This document shows, piece after piece, positions 8,263-17,500 of a DNA stretch of 40,837 bases. Location: assembly GCA_023229785.1 (NCBI GenBank), contig JALNYV010000019.1:1-40837 (forward strand), read 5' to 3'. This stretch comes from Candidatus Dojkabacteria bacterium (GTDB lineage Bacteria; Patescibacteria; Dojkabacteria; SC72). The notes below the pieces were generated by a model. The model worked only from the letters and a program-made list of their open reading frames with translations. It did no database searches and had not been told where the DNA came from. The position numbers were made by a program, and so were the translations under genes. Positions within the stretch are counted from its first letter, which is position 1, and each line of letters starts with the position of its first letter.

Positions 8263-8864
8263 TTTATAAATAAAACTTGTTTATCAGCTAGTAGTGGTGT
8301 CCAACCTTTATTGAGTAAAAACTCTACTGTTAATTTACATTTTCCACCATTGTCAAAATTATTATCATCTAAAAGTATTATAGATTTATCATGTAATTTA
8401 TCATATGCAGCTTCAATTTCTTTTAACTGATGCTGTTGAGAAGCTATTAAATTAAGCGAGTCAAAAGTATCGAACTCTGGACAGTCCATTGAATCAAGAT
8501 ATAATAAGTCTATAGGTTCAGTAAAAGCCCCTAAAAAGAAGACAGAGTCTTGAATTATAAAATTAGTGTTTCTATTAAAGTCTTTGGTTATCTCTTTTGA
8601 AAGTTCTATTGCTTCAGGGGAAATATCAACACTCCAAAAATGTTTGTCATATGACTGTGCATAATCTCCAAGAACTAATGTTGAAAATCCTCCACCAGCC
8701 ATATCATCTCTAGCTCTAATAGTTCCTGTTTCAACTATGTTTATTCCACGTCTAAAGTGAAAGAGATTTAGAGCTATCTTCATACTAAAATATCTAGTTC
8801 CCTCACCTAGACCAAACCTATATTTCTCATCAAACCAATTTCCCCATTTAATAAAGTCATCCAT
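8259..8864 (-). CDS. Class I SAM-dependent methyltransferase
   Basis: 201 aa. Motif I region NIVETGTIRARDDMAGGGFSTLVLGDYAQ (about residues 41-69), acidic residue of strand 2 in FWSVDISPEAIELSKE, and strand 4/5 IDLLYLDSMDCPEFDTFDS then KSIILLDDNNFD. These match the Methyltransf_24-type fold. Coupled by ATGA overlap to the following glycosyltransferase. It pairs with the methyltransferase at 6596-7258, so the cassette has two methylation steps. Probably acts on a sugar or nucleotide-sugar. Confidence 0.75.
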   Translation of the reverse strand: MDDFIKWGNWFDEKYRFGLGEGTRYFSMKIALNLFHFRRGINIVETGTIRARDDMAGGGFSTLVLGDYAQSYDKHFWSVDISPEAIELSKEITKDFNRNTNFIIQDSVFFLGAFTEPIDLLYLDSMDCPEFDTFDSLNLIASQQHQLKEIEAAYDKLHDKSIILLDDNNFDNGGKCKLTVEFLLNKGWTPLLADKQVLFIK

Positions 8865-8865
8865 T

Positions 8866-9936
8866 TTATTTATAATTAAACTCCTTTTCTAATATATCAA
8901 GCATTCCTTTAGCACAACTTTCCCACGACCAATCTTTGTGCATCCATTTACTGGCTTTCTTTCCTTTTTCTTTGGCTTCGTTTTGATGTTCATATACATA
9001 TCTCATCCAATACATAACTTCTTGAATATCTATTTTTGCGTGTTTTCCAGGCTGTGAACCTTCTTTTCTAAAATCAGCTAAATCAGTTGAAACTGGGTCA
9101 ATTGGATAGTTATATTTCTTGTCTGATATATCAGCTAAACCACTCCAATTAGTTAATATAACTGGTAATCCTGTAGCCATGGCTTCTCTTGGTGGCATAC
9201 CAGCACCTTCAGCTCTTGAAATAAACATAAAACAATCCATGTCTTTATAAAACTGTGACATCTGTTCAAAACTCCAAAGTTCATCTATAAACTTAACTCT
9301 TGGGTCTGCTGGTGACTCCCAACCAAAAGTATTGTTACTATTCTTAAGCCAGAGTTCCACTGGCTCTTCAGGTGAGAACTCTGACGTAAAAGCAGTAACC
9401 AATTCTCTCCAATTCTTTCTGTCATCCAACCAACCACAAGTTCCAAACACAAAAGTATTTTTTTTGGGTCTATCATAATATGGATAATTTTTAGGATTTA
9501 TACCTTGTTTAACTTGAAATACAGGAACAGTTACGCCACTATCTTTAAACACTTTAACCAGAAACTTAGAAGGTACAAAACAAGCATTCATTCCATTTAT
9601 ATAATCAACCCAATTTCTTCCAACTTCAGTATTCTCAACCATTGTGTATCCTATTTTTATATCTGATTTGTTTTCGTGGAATAAATCTGGGGTAGTCTTA
9701 ATAATTCCAATTCTTGCTTTTTCAAATGGTTTTTTTGCTACTAAATCTCTTTGCTCTGGAGTAAGTGTCAAATATTCTAATGTAGTTTCTCCATCTCTTC
9801 TCTGCCAACCAACTGAAAGTTTGCCTCCAGTAAGTTTATCTAATGCAACCATATACTCTAAAGCAACTATTCCATAACCTGAAAATGGTGTAGTCCATCC
9901 ATAGAAGTTAAGATTTTCTGTATATTTACTTTCCAT
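8866..9936 (-). CDS. Glycosyltransferase group 1 (GT4-like)
   Basis: 356 aa from the ATG at 9936-9934, which overlaps the upstream gene by 11 nt; a longer start at 9978 is possible. It begins with a loop FYGWTTPFSGYG typical of the GT4 N-terminal acceptor domain. The donor domain has FGTCGWLDDRKNWRELV, then MDCFMFISRAEGAGMPPREAMATGLPVILTNWSG, in which EGAGMPPREAMATGLPVI carries the E-x7-E signature. First gene of the five-gene glycan cassette that interrupts the head and tail genes. Confidence 0.85.
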   Translation of the reverse strand: MESKYTENLNFYGWTTPFSGYGIVALEYMVALDKLTGGKLSVGWQRRDGETTLEYLTLTPEQRDLVAKKPFEKARIGIIKTTPDLFHENKSDIKIGYTMVENTEVGRNWVDYINGMNACFVPSKFLVKVFKDSGVTVPVFQVKQGINPKNYPYYDRPKKNTFVFGTCGWLDDRKNWRELVTAFTSEFSPEEPVELWLKNSNNTFGWESPADPRVKFIDELWSFEQMSQFYKDMDCFMFISRAEGAGMPPREAMATGLPVILTNWSGLADISDKKYNYPIDPVSTDLADFRKEGSQPGKHAKIDIQEVMYWMRYVYEHQNEAKEKGKKASKWMHKDWSWESCAKGMLDILEKEFNYK

Positions 9937-10174
9937 TGTCTTCTGGTTGTACAACCACAATCCTACCAATTCTACCAATGTTTTTCAAAAGCATCCAAAT
10001 ATCATATGTTAAATCAACAGGTTCTTCACAAGGTACGAAGGTATTGATTGCACCAATAGAAATCATCATACCTTTTTTCCCATCTCGATTTGCATCAGCA
10101 TAAGACATGGGAAATACAAACATTCTTTTACCGAATACTTTATTATTTTCTAATACTGGTTTATCTGACTTCAT
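9926..10174 (-). CDS. Small protein between capsid and glycan genes
   Basis: 82 aa, not recognised. It looks like a compact alpha/beta fold (KRMFVFPMSYADANRDGKKGMMISIGAINTFV, then LLKNIGRIGRIVVVQPE). The position directly after the major capsid gene suggests a head-completion or decoration role. Only a hairpin (10189-10208) that may attenuate transcription separates it from the capsid gene. It overlaps the first glycosyltransferase. Confidence 0.55.
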   Translation of the reverse strand: MKSDKPVLENNKVFGKRMFVFPMSYADANRDGKKGMMISIGAINTFVPCEEPVDLTYDIWMLLKNIGRIGRIVVVQPEDNGK

Positions 10175-10188
10175 ATATTTAAAATTGT

Positions 10189-10208
10189 GGGGTTATAAGG
10201 CTAACCCC
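10189..10208 (-). terminator. Attenuator-like hairpin after the major capsid gene
   Basis: GGGGTTA and TAACCCC form a perfect 7-bp stem with a 6-nt loop, followed on the minus strand by CACAATTTT. The short T-run suggests partial termination, which would give more capsid mRNA than downstream mRNA. Two further hairpins lie between it and the capsid stop: TTGTGC/GCACAA (about 10214-10239) and CAGCTA/TAGCTG around the stop codon (10258-10274). Confidence 0.5.
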
Positions 10209-10264
10209 AAAACCTTGTGCTGAGTCATATGGTCGCACAATACCCATCTCACACTATCCAGCTA

Positions 10265-11182
10265 TTATCTAGCTGTCTCCAACCTACGCATATACGCCTG
10301 TTGTAAAATTACTGCTTTTAAGTAAACCTTCCATGCAATGGAAGTTTTAACTTTGTACTCATCACCGTGACCTCCTGGAGGAGTTACCACGACATCAAAG
10401 TCGCCTGGCATTAACCTTGCAATACCGTATGCACCATCACCTAATATAATGGATTGCTCCACCTTAGATACACCTGATGCTGAGCCTGAGTTAGTTAAGT
10501 TAGGGGCTGTAGAAGTTACAACGAACTTCGTACCGTCAACGCTTACAAGTTCCCCTGTAAACATTGATGAACCCTTTGCTAAGTATCTAACTGCTTCTCT
10601 AAATGCGGTGTCCTTCATTAACCTTGTCTTAACATAAGGAGAAATTATAGCGACATACTCATCTCCAATTTTTGGAGCATCAGCAGCCTCTAAGCTTTCA
10701 ACTACATCAAGAAAATCATCAAGGTCAGCGGTATCTGTTGAGAGGATTGCTCCTCTGTTTGCTTTAGCATTTGCGTAATTTACGCTAGTACCTGCAATAA
10801 GAATATCTCTGACTTTTTCGTTAATGGTTTCACCTGCGTTTTGTCCAATGAGTTTTTTATATTCATCAGGCAAGTCAAGGAAAGATGTTTGCTCTAAAGC
10901 CTCAACCAATTCTACACCGTTACCCCAAAGTTCAAGAGTTGCCGTTACAGTACTATCTGTAACAGTTTCTGGTGACCAAGTAGGAGAGTCGGATAAAACT
11001 GCCGAAGGGATTGCAAGTTTACTAAACTTCAACCAGCTCGCAGTCTGACCTTTACGCTTCATTACCATATCAGGCTGACCGAATTGAGGGAAAACCAATT
11101 TTGGTTTTGCAAATTCTAATGTTTTACGAACATTATAAACCTCCATCACATCAGCACTGTTTGACCTTATCATTTGTGCCAT
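10265..11182 (-). CDS. Major capsid protein (N4-gp56-like)
   Basis: 305 aa. The arrangement is typical of HK97-fold capsids of the N4-gp56 group: an N-terminal segment with GQTASWLKFSKL, then SPTWSPETVTDSTVTATLELWGNGVELVEALE, a helical spine with an ILIAGTSVNYANA segment, and a C-terminal domain with YVAIISPYVKTRLMKDTAFREAVRYLAKGSSMFTGELVSVDG. It directly follows the scaffold gene and has no cleavable prodomain. Codon use is less AT-rich than in flanking genes, as expected for a highly expressed gene. No Shine-Dalgarno lies near the ATG; a perfect one lies about 80 nt upstream (see 11183-11279). Confidence 0.85.
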   Translation of the reverse strand: MAQMIRSNSADVMEVYNVRKTLEFAKPKLVFPQFGQPDMVMKRKGQTASWLKFSKLAIPSAVLSDSPTWSPETVTDSTVTATLELWGNGVELVEALEQTSFLDLPDEYKKLIGQNAGETINEKVRDILIAGTSVNYANAKANRGAILSTDTADLDDFLDVVESLEAADAPKIGDEYVAIISPYVKTRLMKDTAFREAVRYLAKGSSMFTGELVSVDGTKFVVTSTAPNLTNSGSASGVSKVEQSIILGDGAYGIARLMPGDFDVVVTPPGGHGDEYKVKTSIAWKVYLKAVILQQAYMRRLETAR

Positions 11183-11279
11183 ATTTGTTTTGTATTTATT
11201 AACATAAAAACCTAATCGCCGTTAAACGATATTAATAATTATGTATTTAAATACGATTTTTATTCACCTCCAATCTATT
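11183..11279 (-). promoter_or_regulatory. Capsid leader with a distant Shine-Dalgarno
   Basis: The minus-strand leader between scaffold and capsid starts with GGAGGTGA (about 11262-11269), but no ATG, GTG or TTG follows at normal spacing. The sequence can pair ATAAAAATCG with a downstream CGAT and TTTTTAT, which would bring the ribosome site nearer to the capsid ATG. Translation control of the capsid by RNA structure is an inference; the orphan site itself is plain in the sequence. Confidence 0.4.
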
Positions 11280-11957
11280 TTATTTGGATTTTGACACCTT
11301 AGCAACAGCTTGGTTTTTCTTTGCCTCTAATTTGTCTATAGGCATTGTCCAAAGACTTTCGTCTTCTTGCGTACCTGGCACTGCACCTGCCTCATCAGCA
11401 GTCTCTTGCACTGGGTTCGCATTAACATTAGCTGGGTTAGGATTATTAACTGGGTTTGTATTACTTGCGGAAATTTCTTCTGCTCGTGTCAACATTACTT
11501 GCTCTATTTCTAAAGAAGCGGATTCCCAATCAGCATTGATAAAAGTATCATGGCTTGCGAAAGCCCAAGGGTTCTTGCGAATCCTAGAAACTTCCTCTGC
11601 TGGTATTTCAGGATAAAGAGAGATTAAGCTCTCCATCTTATTTCTAAGATTTCCTGTTGCTAATTGAATAGCTATTCCATACTGACCTTCAGGTGTTTCA
11701 AAATCGGTTGCCCCATCTTGATTCTGTTGGTTATTATTTCTGTTACCTCTTTTGGCATCAACCACTGCTTGATTTAGTCTTCTGACTTCTTCTCGCATAC
11801 GATTGAGTTCCGCATTCCCTTGAGTGGTAGGCGTGCCATTTTGATTGTCGGGAGTCGTACTATTTACAGATGGGTCAGCCCCTTGGCTTCCATTAGCGGA
11901 AGAATCAAGAGTACCATCTGCCGCAGCTCCTGCGTTACTATCATTATTGTCTTGCAT
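11280..11957 (-). CDS. Capsid scaffold protein
   Basis: 225 aa, acidic and low-complexity at the N-terminus (Asn/Gly/Asp/Ser-rich), then a coiled-coil-like helix ELNRMREEVRRLNQAVVDAKR (about 50-70), a helical middle (LATGNLRNKMESLISLYPEI) and a basic end (KVSKSK). Such a disordered-helical-basic layout directly before the capsid gene is the usual form of phage scaffolds. A perfect AAGGAGGTGA ribosome site precedes the ATG, and it has its own promoter and a palindromic operator-like site at the predicted transcription start. Confidence 0.75.
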   Translation of the reverse strand: MQDNNDSNAGAAADGTLDSSANGSQGADPSVNSTTPDNQNGTPTTQGNAELNRMREEVRRLNQAVVDAKRGNRNNNQQNQDGATDFETPEGQYGIAIQLATGNLRNKMESLISLYPEIPAEEVSRIRKNPWAFASHDTFINADWESASLEIEQVMLTRAEEISASNTNPVNNPNPANVNANPVQETADEAGAVPGTQEDESLWTMPIDKLEAKKNQAVAKVSKSK

Positions 11958-11982
11958 TTATATATGTCACCTCCTTCTTTAT

Positions 11983-11997
11983 GTATCACTTTGATAC
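11983..11997. promoter_or_regulatory. Palindromic operator-like site GTATCA-CTT-TGATAC
   Basis: A perfect 6-bp inverted repeat with a 3-bp centre lies at the predicted transcription start of the scaffold-capsid promoter. One arm, TTGATAC, continues into GATACAGT, the same half-site that makes up the dispersed direct repeats. A repressor or activator of capsid expression could bind here. Confidence 0.5.
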
Positions 11998-12003
11998 AGT
12001 CTA

Positions 12004-12033
12004 ATCATATATAACTCTCAAAAGAAATGTCAA
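12004..12033 (-). promoter_or_regulatory. Predicted promoter of the scaffold-capsid operon
   Basis: Minus-strand TTGACA (12033-12028), 18-bp spacer, TATGAT (12009-12004). It sits in the only sizeable gap of this part of the virion block, about 45 nt upstream of the scaffold ATG. It would let capsid proteins be made more strongly than the terminase-portal genes upstream. Confidence 0.6.
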
Positions 12034-12055
12034 CTAGAAGTGGATTTATAAGTTA

Positions 12056-14572
12056 TTACTGAACCTCTTGAAGACTTCTAAGGATTTTGTCTTTTTTCTC
12101 ACGATTTAAATTAGGGTCGTTTATTGTACTGTCCATTTCTTGTTGGATACTACTTGATTTACTTTTTTCTGACCTAAGATTTTGAATTTGTTGATTTTCA
12201 AGATTAATAGAACTTGTCTTTATACCTAAAGCAGATAGTATTGCTTGACCTACATTTCTAGTTCTACCTTGAGAATCTTTCTTTCCAACTAAAGCTGGAT
12301 AAATTGTATTTGTCAATGTAACTAAAACTGCTGGTGATACAGTACGATATAGATGTGCAAGTCTCTGAGCAACCCTCTTTGGTGTCAAATTAGATTTAGC
12401 AATTTGACTATTAAAGTACAAATCTTTATTAGCTAATTGTTGTACAACTTCCATGGCAAATGGATTAAACGAAAGTCCAAACGGTAGTTGTCCTTTTCCT
12501 AACCCACTTTCCACAAAATTACCAAAAGGATATATATAACTAGGGTCAAAGTATTTTACATTACCTTCTTTATCTGTTTTTGATAATCTAATTTGATTTT
12601 TCATATAATCTGGTAATTCAATATTAGGCTGTTCTGTCAATCCTTCAATAGCAGATTTTATCTTTCCAAAAACAGCAATGCTTTTAGGATTATTTACTAG
12701 AGTTTTAGCAGTAAAAGGTAAAGCCTGTCTGGTAAAAGAATAAAAAGGAATATATCTTGCCACAGAAGTTCTTTCTGCTTGACTAATTCTATATGGTGAA
12801 AAGATTGCTTCTTCCGCCTTATTCATTGCTTGACTTACTAAATCTTTATCCTTTAAAGCAGCTTCTAAACCTAATCCTTTTTCTCTTCCCAGTCTTTGTA
12901 TCCAAGTTTTAAACACATTTAGTTTTGATGTTTCTTCTGTAATATTTTGTAGTTGTTTTGGTTTGCTTGCAAACTTCTGTAACAATGTTTCTTTACTCAA
13001 TCCTGCTGTATCTAATAATTCATTTAATCCTGTACCAAAACTTCTTCTACCAACCAATCCAATATCTTGGGCAACCTTAAATAAACTTGAAGTTCCAGCC
13101 TTATATTCTTTAACAGCACTGATATAGTCTGATATAGTTGATATTAAGTTTTTTCCTGTACCCATACTTGAAAGAATTTGGTTTGAAATTGTATTTCTGA
13201 CGTGATATGCGGGATTCCAAATTGTCTTACCAGCCTTCCAAGCATTAAGTAATTTATCATAAGCATTAGGAGTATTAACCTTTCTAACATTATTTAAATA
13301 ATCTGCAATGGCTTGCGGTATTTGTATTCTTTGAAAAGATTTAGCAAAAGCACGACCTTTAATCCCGACCTCAGAAGCCTTAACATATCCTGGCAATGCC
13401 TTACCACCTCTACCAAGTTTTGTACCAAATTCACTTGCAATATTTTTAAACATCTTAGCAACTTCAATATCTTTTATTTCAGAACCCAAACCTTTGTAGA
13501 CAGCAGGTGCAAACTGTTTTACATATCCTTCAGCTCCTTTTCTTTTCTTAAACATACTACCAACAACCCTATTAACTCCCTTAACAGTACTAGGAATATT
13601 TTTCACTTCATTTGTAAAAATATGGCTAAGATAACCCTTAGCTGTCATTTTATTAAAAACTTTTTTGGTCATAAGTCCAGTATCTACTGCTTCTTGACCA
13701 ATCTGTCTACTAATTTCTGTAACTCTACTAGCTATCTTTGCAGCTTTTGTACTCGTAGGTTTTACAATTCCTTCAACAATTTGACCCACGTGTATCTGGT
13801 CATTTGGTGTTAAACCTTTAACCATACTTTGCAACTCTCTATATAATTTACTTATTCTTGTACCAGTTGCTTGTTCTGCAGCCTTAACAACATTTCCAAA
13901 TTCAGGTATTCTAAAATATGGATTAACTTTTTCAATAACTTTATAAATTGCTGGAGTTGATTTAGCAAAATCACTTACCTTATCAATTACTTTTGCTGCA
14001 CCTGTTACTTTAGAAACATATTTTCCACCCTTAGTTAGAAGTTTTCCACCTGCACCAAAAGGAATTATATTAAGAGGGTCTGCTGTTACATCTGTAACAA
14101 ATGCCCCATATTTATTTGTATTAAATTTACTAATAGCTGTACTTACTGGGTCTGTTCTACTATATTCAGCCATAGCTTTTGAAGGAGTAATATTGTTTTT
14201 AATTCCACTAGGAATATTTTTTACGCCAGCACCAAAAGCTTTAACATAATCTATTGCTTGAGGTTTACCTCCTGTTGCTCGTAACTCTTGCACACGATTC
14301 TCTGCACTCTGCCTAGTACCTTGTAAGAAACCTCCAAGTGCTTTAGAAGGTATCATCAAAGCATCAAAGACTTTTTGAAGTCCTGACTTACTTTGTTGTG
14401 GCACAGATTGCATTTGAGTTGATTGAACTACGGGTGCTGGACTACTCTGCATAACTGGAGGAGTTGAAGCCATTGGAGCAGGTGAAGGCATAGGAGTTGA
14501 ATTAGGAGTTGGTGAAACTACTGGTTTTTTACTAGGTTTAAACTGATTAAAATCAATATTAAATGTTCCCAT
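12056..14572 (-). CDS. Large polyvalent-type / internal ejection protein
   Basis: 838 aa. The first 65 residues are Pro/Ser/Gln-rich and disordered. A long helical body follows, with a segment KTIWNPAYHVRNTISNQIL (about 453-471) like the NPAYxxRN motif of large polyvalent-protein-associated domains, then SQAERTSVARYIPFYSFTRQALPFTAKTLVNNP, also typical of that group. It is coupled to the transglycosylase-containing protein just upstream. In podoviruses two large proteins after the portal are usually ejected with the DNA, which fits this pair. Two dispersed GATAYAGT repeats (12336 and 13121) lie inside. Confidence 0.6.
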   Translation of the reverse strand: MGTFNIDFNQFKPSKKPVVSPTPNSTPMPSPAPMASTPPVMQSSPAPVVQSTQMQSVPQQSKSGLQKVFDALMIPSKALGGFLQGTRQSAENRVQELRATGGKPQAIDYVKAFGAGVKNIPSGIKNNITPSKAMAEYSRTDPVSTAISKFNTNKYGAFVTDVTADPLNIIPFGAGGKLLTKGGKYVSKVTGAAKVIDKVSDFAKSTPAIYKVIEKVNPYFRIPEFGNVVKAAEQATGTRISKLYRELQSMVKGLTPNDQIHVGQIVEGIVKPTSTKAAKIASRVTEISRQIGQEAVDTGLMTKKVFNKMTAKGYLSHIFTNEVKNIPSTVKGVNRVVGSMFKKRKGAEGYVKQFAPAVYKGLGSEIKDIEVAKMFKNIASEFGTKLGRGGKALPGYVKASEVGIKGRAFAKSFQRIQIPQAIADYLNNVRKVNTPNAYDKLLNAWKAGKTIWNPAYHVRNTISNQILSSMGTGKNLISTISDYISAVKEYKAGTSSLFKVAQDIGLVGRRSFGTGLNELLDTAGLSKETLLQKFASKPKQLQNITEETSKLNVFKTWIQRLGREKGLGLEAALKDKDLVSQAMNKAEEAIFSPYRISQAERTSVARYIPFYSFTRQALPFTAKTLVNNPKSIAVFGKIKSAIEGLTEQPNIELPDYMKNQIRLSKTDKEGNVKYFDPSYIYPFGNFVESGLGKGQLPFGLSFNPFAMEVVQQLANKDLYFNSQIAKSNLTPKRVAQRLAHLYRTVSPAVLVTLTNTIYPALVGKKDSQGRTRNVGQAILSALGIKTSSINLENQQIQNLRSEKSKSSSIQQEMDSTINDPNLNREKKDKILRSLQEVQ
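12336..12354 (+). repeat. Dispersed direct repeat site 5
   Basis: GATACAGTACGATATAGAT in the 838-aa protein gene, coding LYRTVS on the minus strand. Confidence 0.65.
13121..13139 (+). repeat. Dispersed direct repeat site 6
   Basis: GATATAGTCTGATATAGTT followed directly by a third GATATT half-site; coding TISDYIS on the minus strand. The clearest copy. Confidence 0.8.
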
Positions 14573-14573
14573 G

Positions 14574-17500
14574 TTATTTTTTCTTAAACCAATTAGATAT
14601 TGAACTTATAGCTTTATTTACAAAACCAGAAACCTTTTGAACAGTAGGATTAGATTGTATTTTAGATACAGTTTGTTGTACAATATTTGGTTTTTGTACT
14701 ACTGGAGTTGCAATCTTAGGTGCAGTAAATTTAGGAATAGATATTTGTGGAATTTTTATATTAGATGCCCAATTTTGTACACCAGATGAAATATTTTTAG
14801 CAGCATTACTTACACTATTATATGCGTTTTGTACGAAGTTATTTTGCTGAGGTGCAGACTGTTGTTTAGGTGCTATGCTTGCCATTGGTTGACTTGGTGT
14901 AGAAACTGAAACCATTTCAGAAGATGGCTTAAATCCTTCACTTCTTAACAAATCTTGTTGTGCTTTATCTCCTCTAAAACCTCTATCAATTGCACCTTGG
15001 TCTTGTTTATCTTTCAAGTCTGACCTATATTGTCCTGGTTTTCCACCCAAGGCAAGAGCAATATTATTTAATCTTCTTTCATCTGGCAAATCACCCGACA
15101 TATTTTTATAATTACCAACAGCCTTACTTGTATCAATACCAGATTTAATATTGCCAATTGCTTTATTTACAAATTGTCCATATTTAGCAGCTGCTTGATT
15201 TTCATTTCCTGGAGCAGGTCTTTGTCCATATTTTGAAACATAAGCAACCATTTTTGAACCTGTTAAACCTTTAGACACAGCTTGGTCGTAATACCTTACC
15301 AATTCTTTTGCAGAAAGTCTTGTATTAAATTCTGGGTCTTCTAATTGTTCTACACTGTAACCTTTTCCACGACCATCTCGTCTATGATTTTGGAACAATC
15401 CTATTGACCAGCCACCATCACCTTTTGCATTAGACCTTCCACCAGACTCAGCTAATGCAATAGCATGAAGAACTTTCTTAAATTCCATATCTCCTGGTCT
15501 CATTTCCTCAGCAACCTTATCAATAATATTACCAACACTTCCAGGAACTCCCTCTGGTATAAGGTCAGAAGCCTGAACTTCACTTACCAAACTGGGTAAT
15601 TTAAATCCAGTTTTTTTAGTTGGTTGAGTACTTGATATAGCAGGATTTACAGATTGCATTTGTACTTGTTTTCCATACACAGGTTGTTTTCCAAAAGTTG
15701 CTGGTTTAAATAGTGGTTTCTCCTGTGGGGTTCTATTAAAGAAGTCTTGTGCAAATCCCTGTACTTTAGCTAAAACCTCTGTTAATTTACTTACACCTTT
15801 AGGGCTAGGTGTTTGTATCCAAGAGCCATTTTCATCTTGAGTTATAGACCCTATATCTTGCATCTTTTTATGAAGTGTTCCTATAAATGGTCTTTGTATA
15901 TCATTTATTGTTGCAAATTTAATTTGACTATCAGGATTATCTTTTCCGATTATCTTTCCATTGACATCTGTTTGATAAATAAAAGACTTATCATTATATA
16001 TTGACAAATCCTTATTCAAATAAGCTGGAAGTAAATCACCATTTTTATCTGTTATTTCTGCTGGAAAATTAACCTTAAAGAATTTTCCATCTTTAGCAGC
16101 ATATTGTCTTTGAAATATTCCACTATCTTTCATTGTCCTAACATTAGTTAAAGCAACTTCTCCAGGTTTCATAGTCTTGCCAAATAAGTTAGTAATTTTT
16201 CCACCAGGTTCTACCGCTAATGGTTCAAAGTCATCAATATTGTCATTTACATTTATTAATTGTTCGTGTACTTTTTGTGTTTCAGTTGACTTTTGTAAAT
16301 AAGTTTCAGCAGAACTATCATCTCCATACTGATTAAAAACATCTGAAGCCTGACTTTGAAACTGAACTTTAGTCTCAGCCAGCATAACTCCCTTTTGAAT
16401 ATATTCATACTTACTAATTTGTCCTTTCTTAAAAGCTACTTCAAGTTCATCTTCAGCTTTATCAAAATTATTATTGTTAATTCTAATTTCCTGTTTGAAA
16501 TTAGATAAAGAAGCCTTTGTTTGTAATTCTTGTATCCTTACAATAGTATCATTTACATTTGCTGTAGTATTATCAATTTGATTATCAATTCCTTTTCCTG
16601 ATTCTATTAAATTATTAAGTGAAATAGTAAGAGATGTTTTTTGGTCACCACTTGCTTGACTAATTGCCTGTTGGTATCTTGATACTAAAGTTTCATTGTC
16701 CTGTTTCTGTTGATACAATCTGTCTATTGTTTTTTGTTGTCTATCTAAACTTTCAAGTGCATTTTTAATTGCTGGAGTTTGAAATCCTCCAAAACCAGTG
16801 TTTGTGGTAGAAACCGCAGAAGGGGTCGTTTGACTTACTCCGCCACGCATTGCAGTAGACCCACCACTTATCGGCGACCCTTTTGCAACAGGTGACATAG
16901 CACCCACATCAGCAGAAGAAGATGGAACCCCCAAACCTGCATTTGGAGTTTCCGAAACCGACAATCTAGCACCAGTTATAATATCATTAACATCAGCTTT
17001 TTTTGCTGAGCTGGAGTAATTATTTGCTTGAGTTAAAAGTGTATCAGCCTGTTGAATATCCCCATCAATTCTAGCTTGCTCTGACAGGGTTTGATATAGT
17101 TGTGCCTTGCTCCATAAATTAGCTGAAGTATCTTCTGGCATTCTTGATATTCTAAGATTTTCAGCAATTCTGGTTTGTGTTCTTGCTTCCTTTTCTAACT
17201 TATCTTGAAATCCTTGAACCTTCTGTTGCTGTTTAATATAAGCTGCAGAACCTGGTTCTGTCATTCCTTTTAACTTTTCTTTTTCATACCCTAAGATTTG
17301 ACCTGTTGTTAATTCTCCTGAAGCATATTTCCTTGAAACATCAGCATCAGTTACAGTAACTCTCACATTATTTATTTTTTCTAATAGATTTACTTTTTGT
17401 AAAGGTGTTATTGTAGTTCTTAAATATCTTTTCTGAAGTGTATTTAAATAATATTCTGGTGACAAATCACCTGCCTCATATTGATTATCAACAATTGCAT

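Noticed and set aside
9285..9476. Minus-strand 63-aa frame inside the glycosyltransferase
   Set aside because: Same strand, other frame, no start signal; shadow of the real gene.
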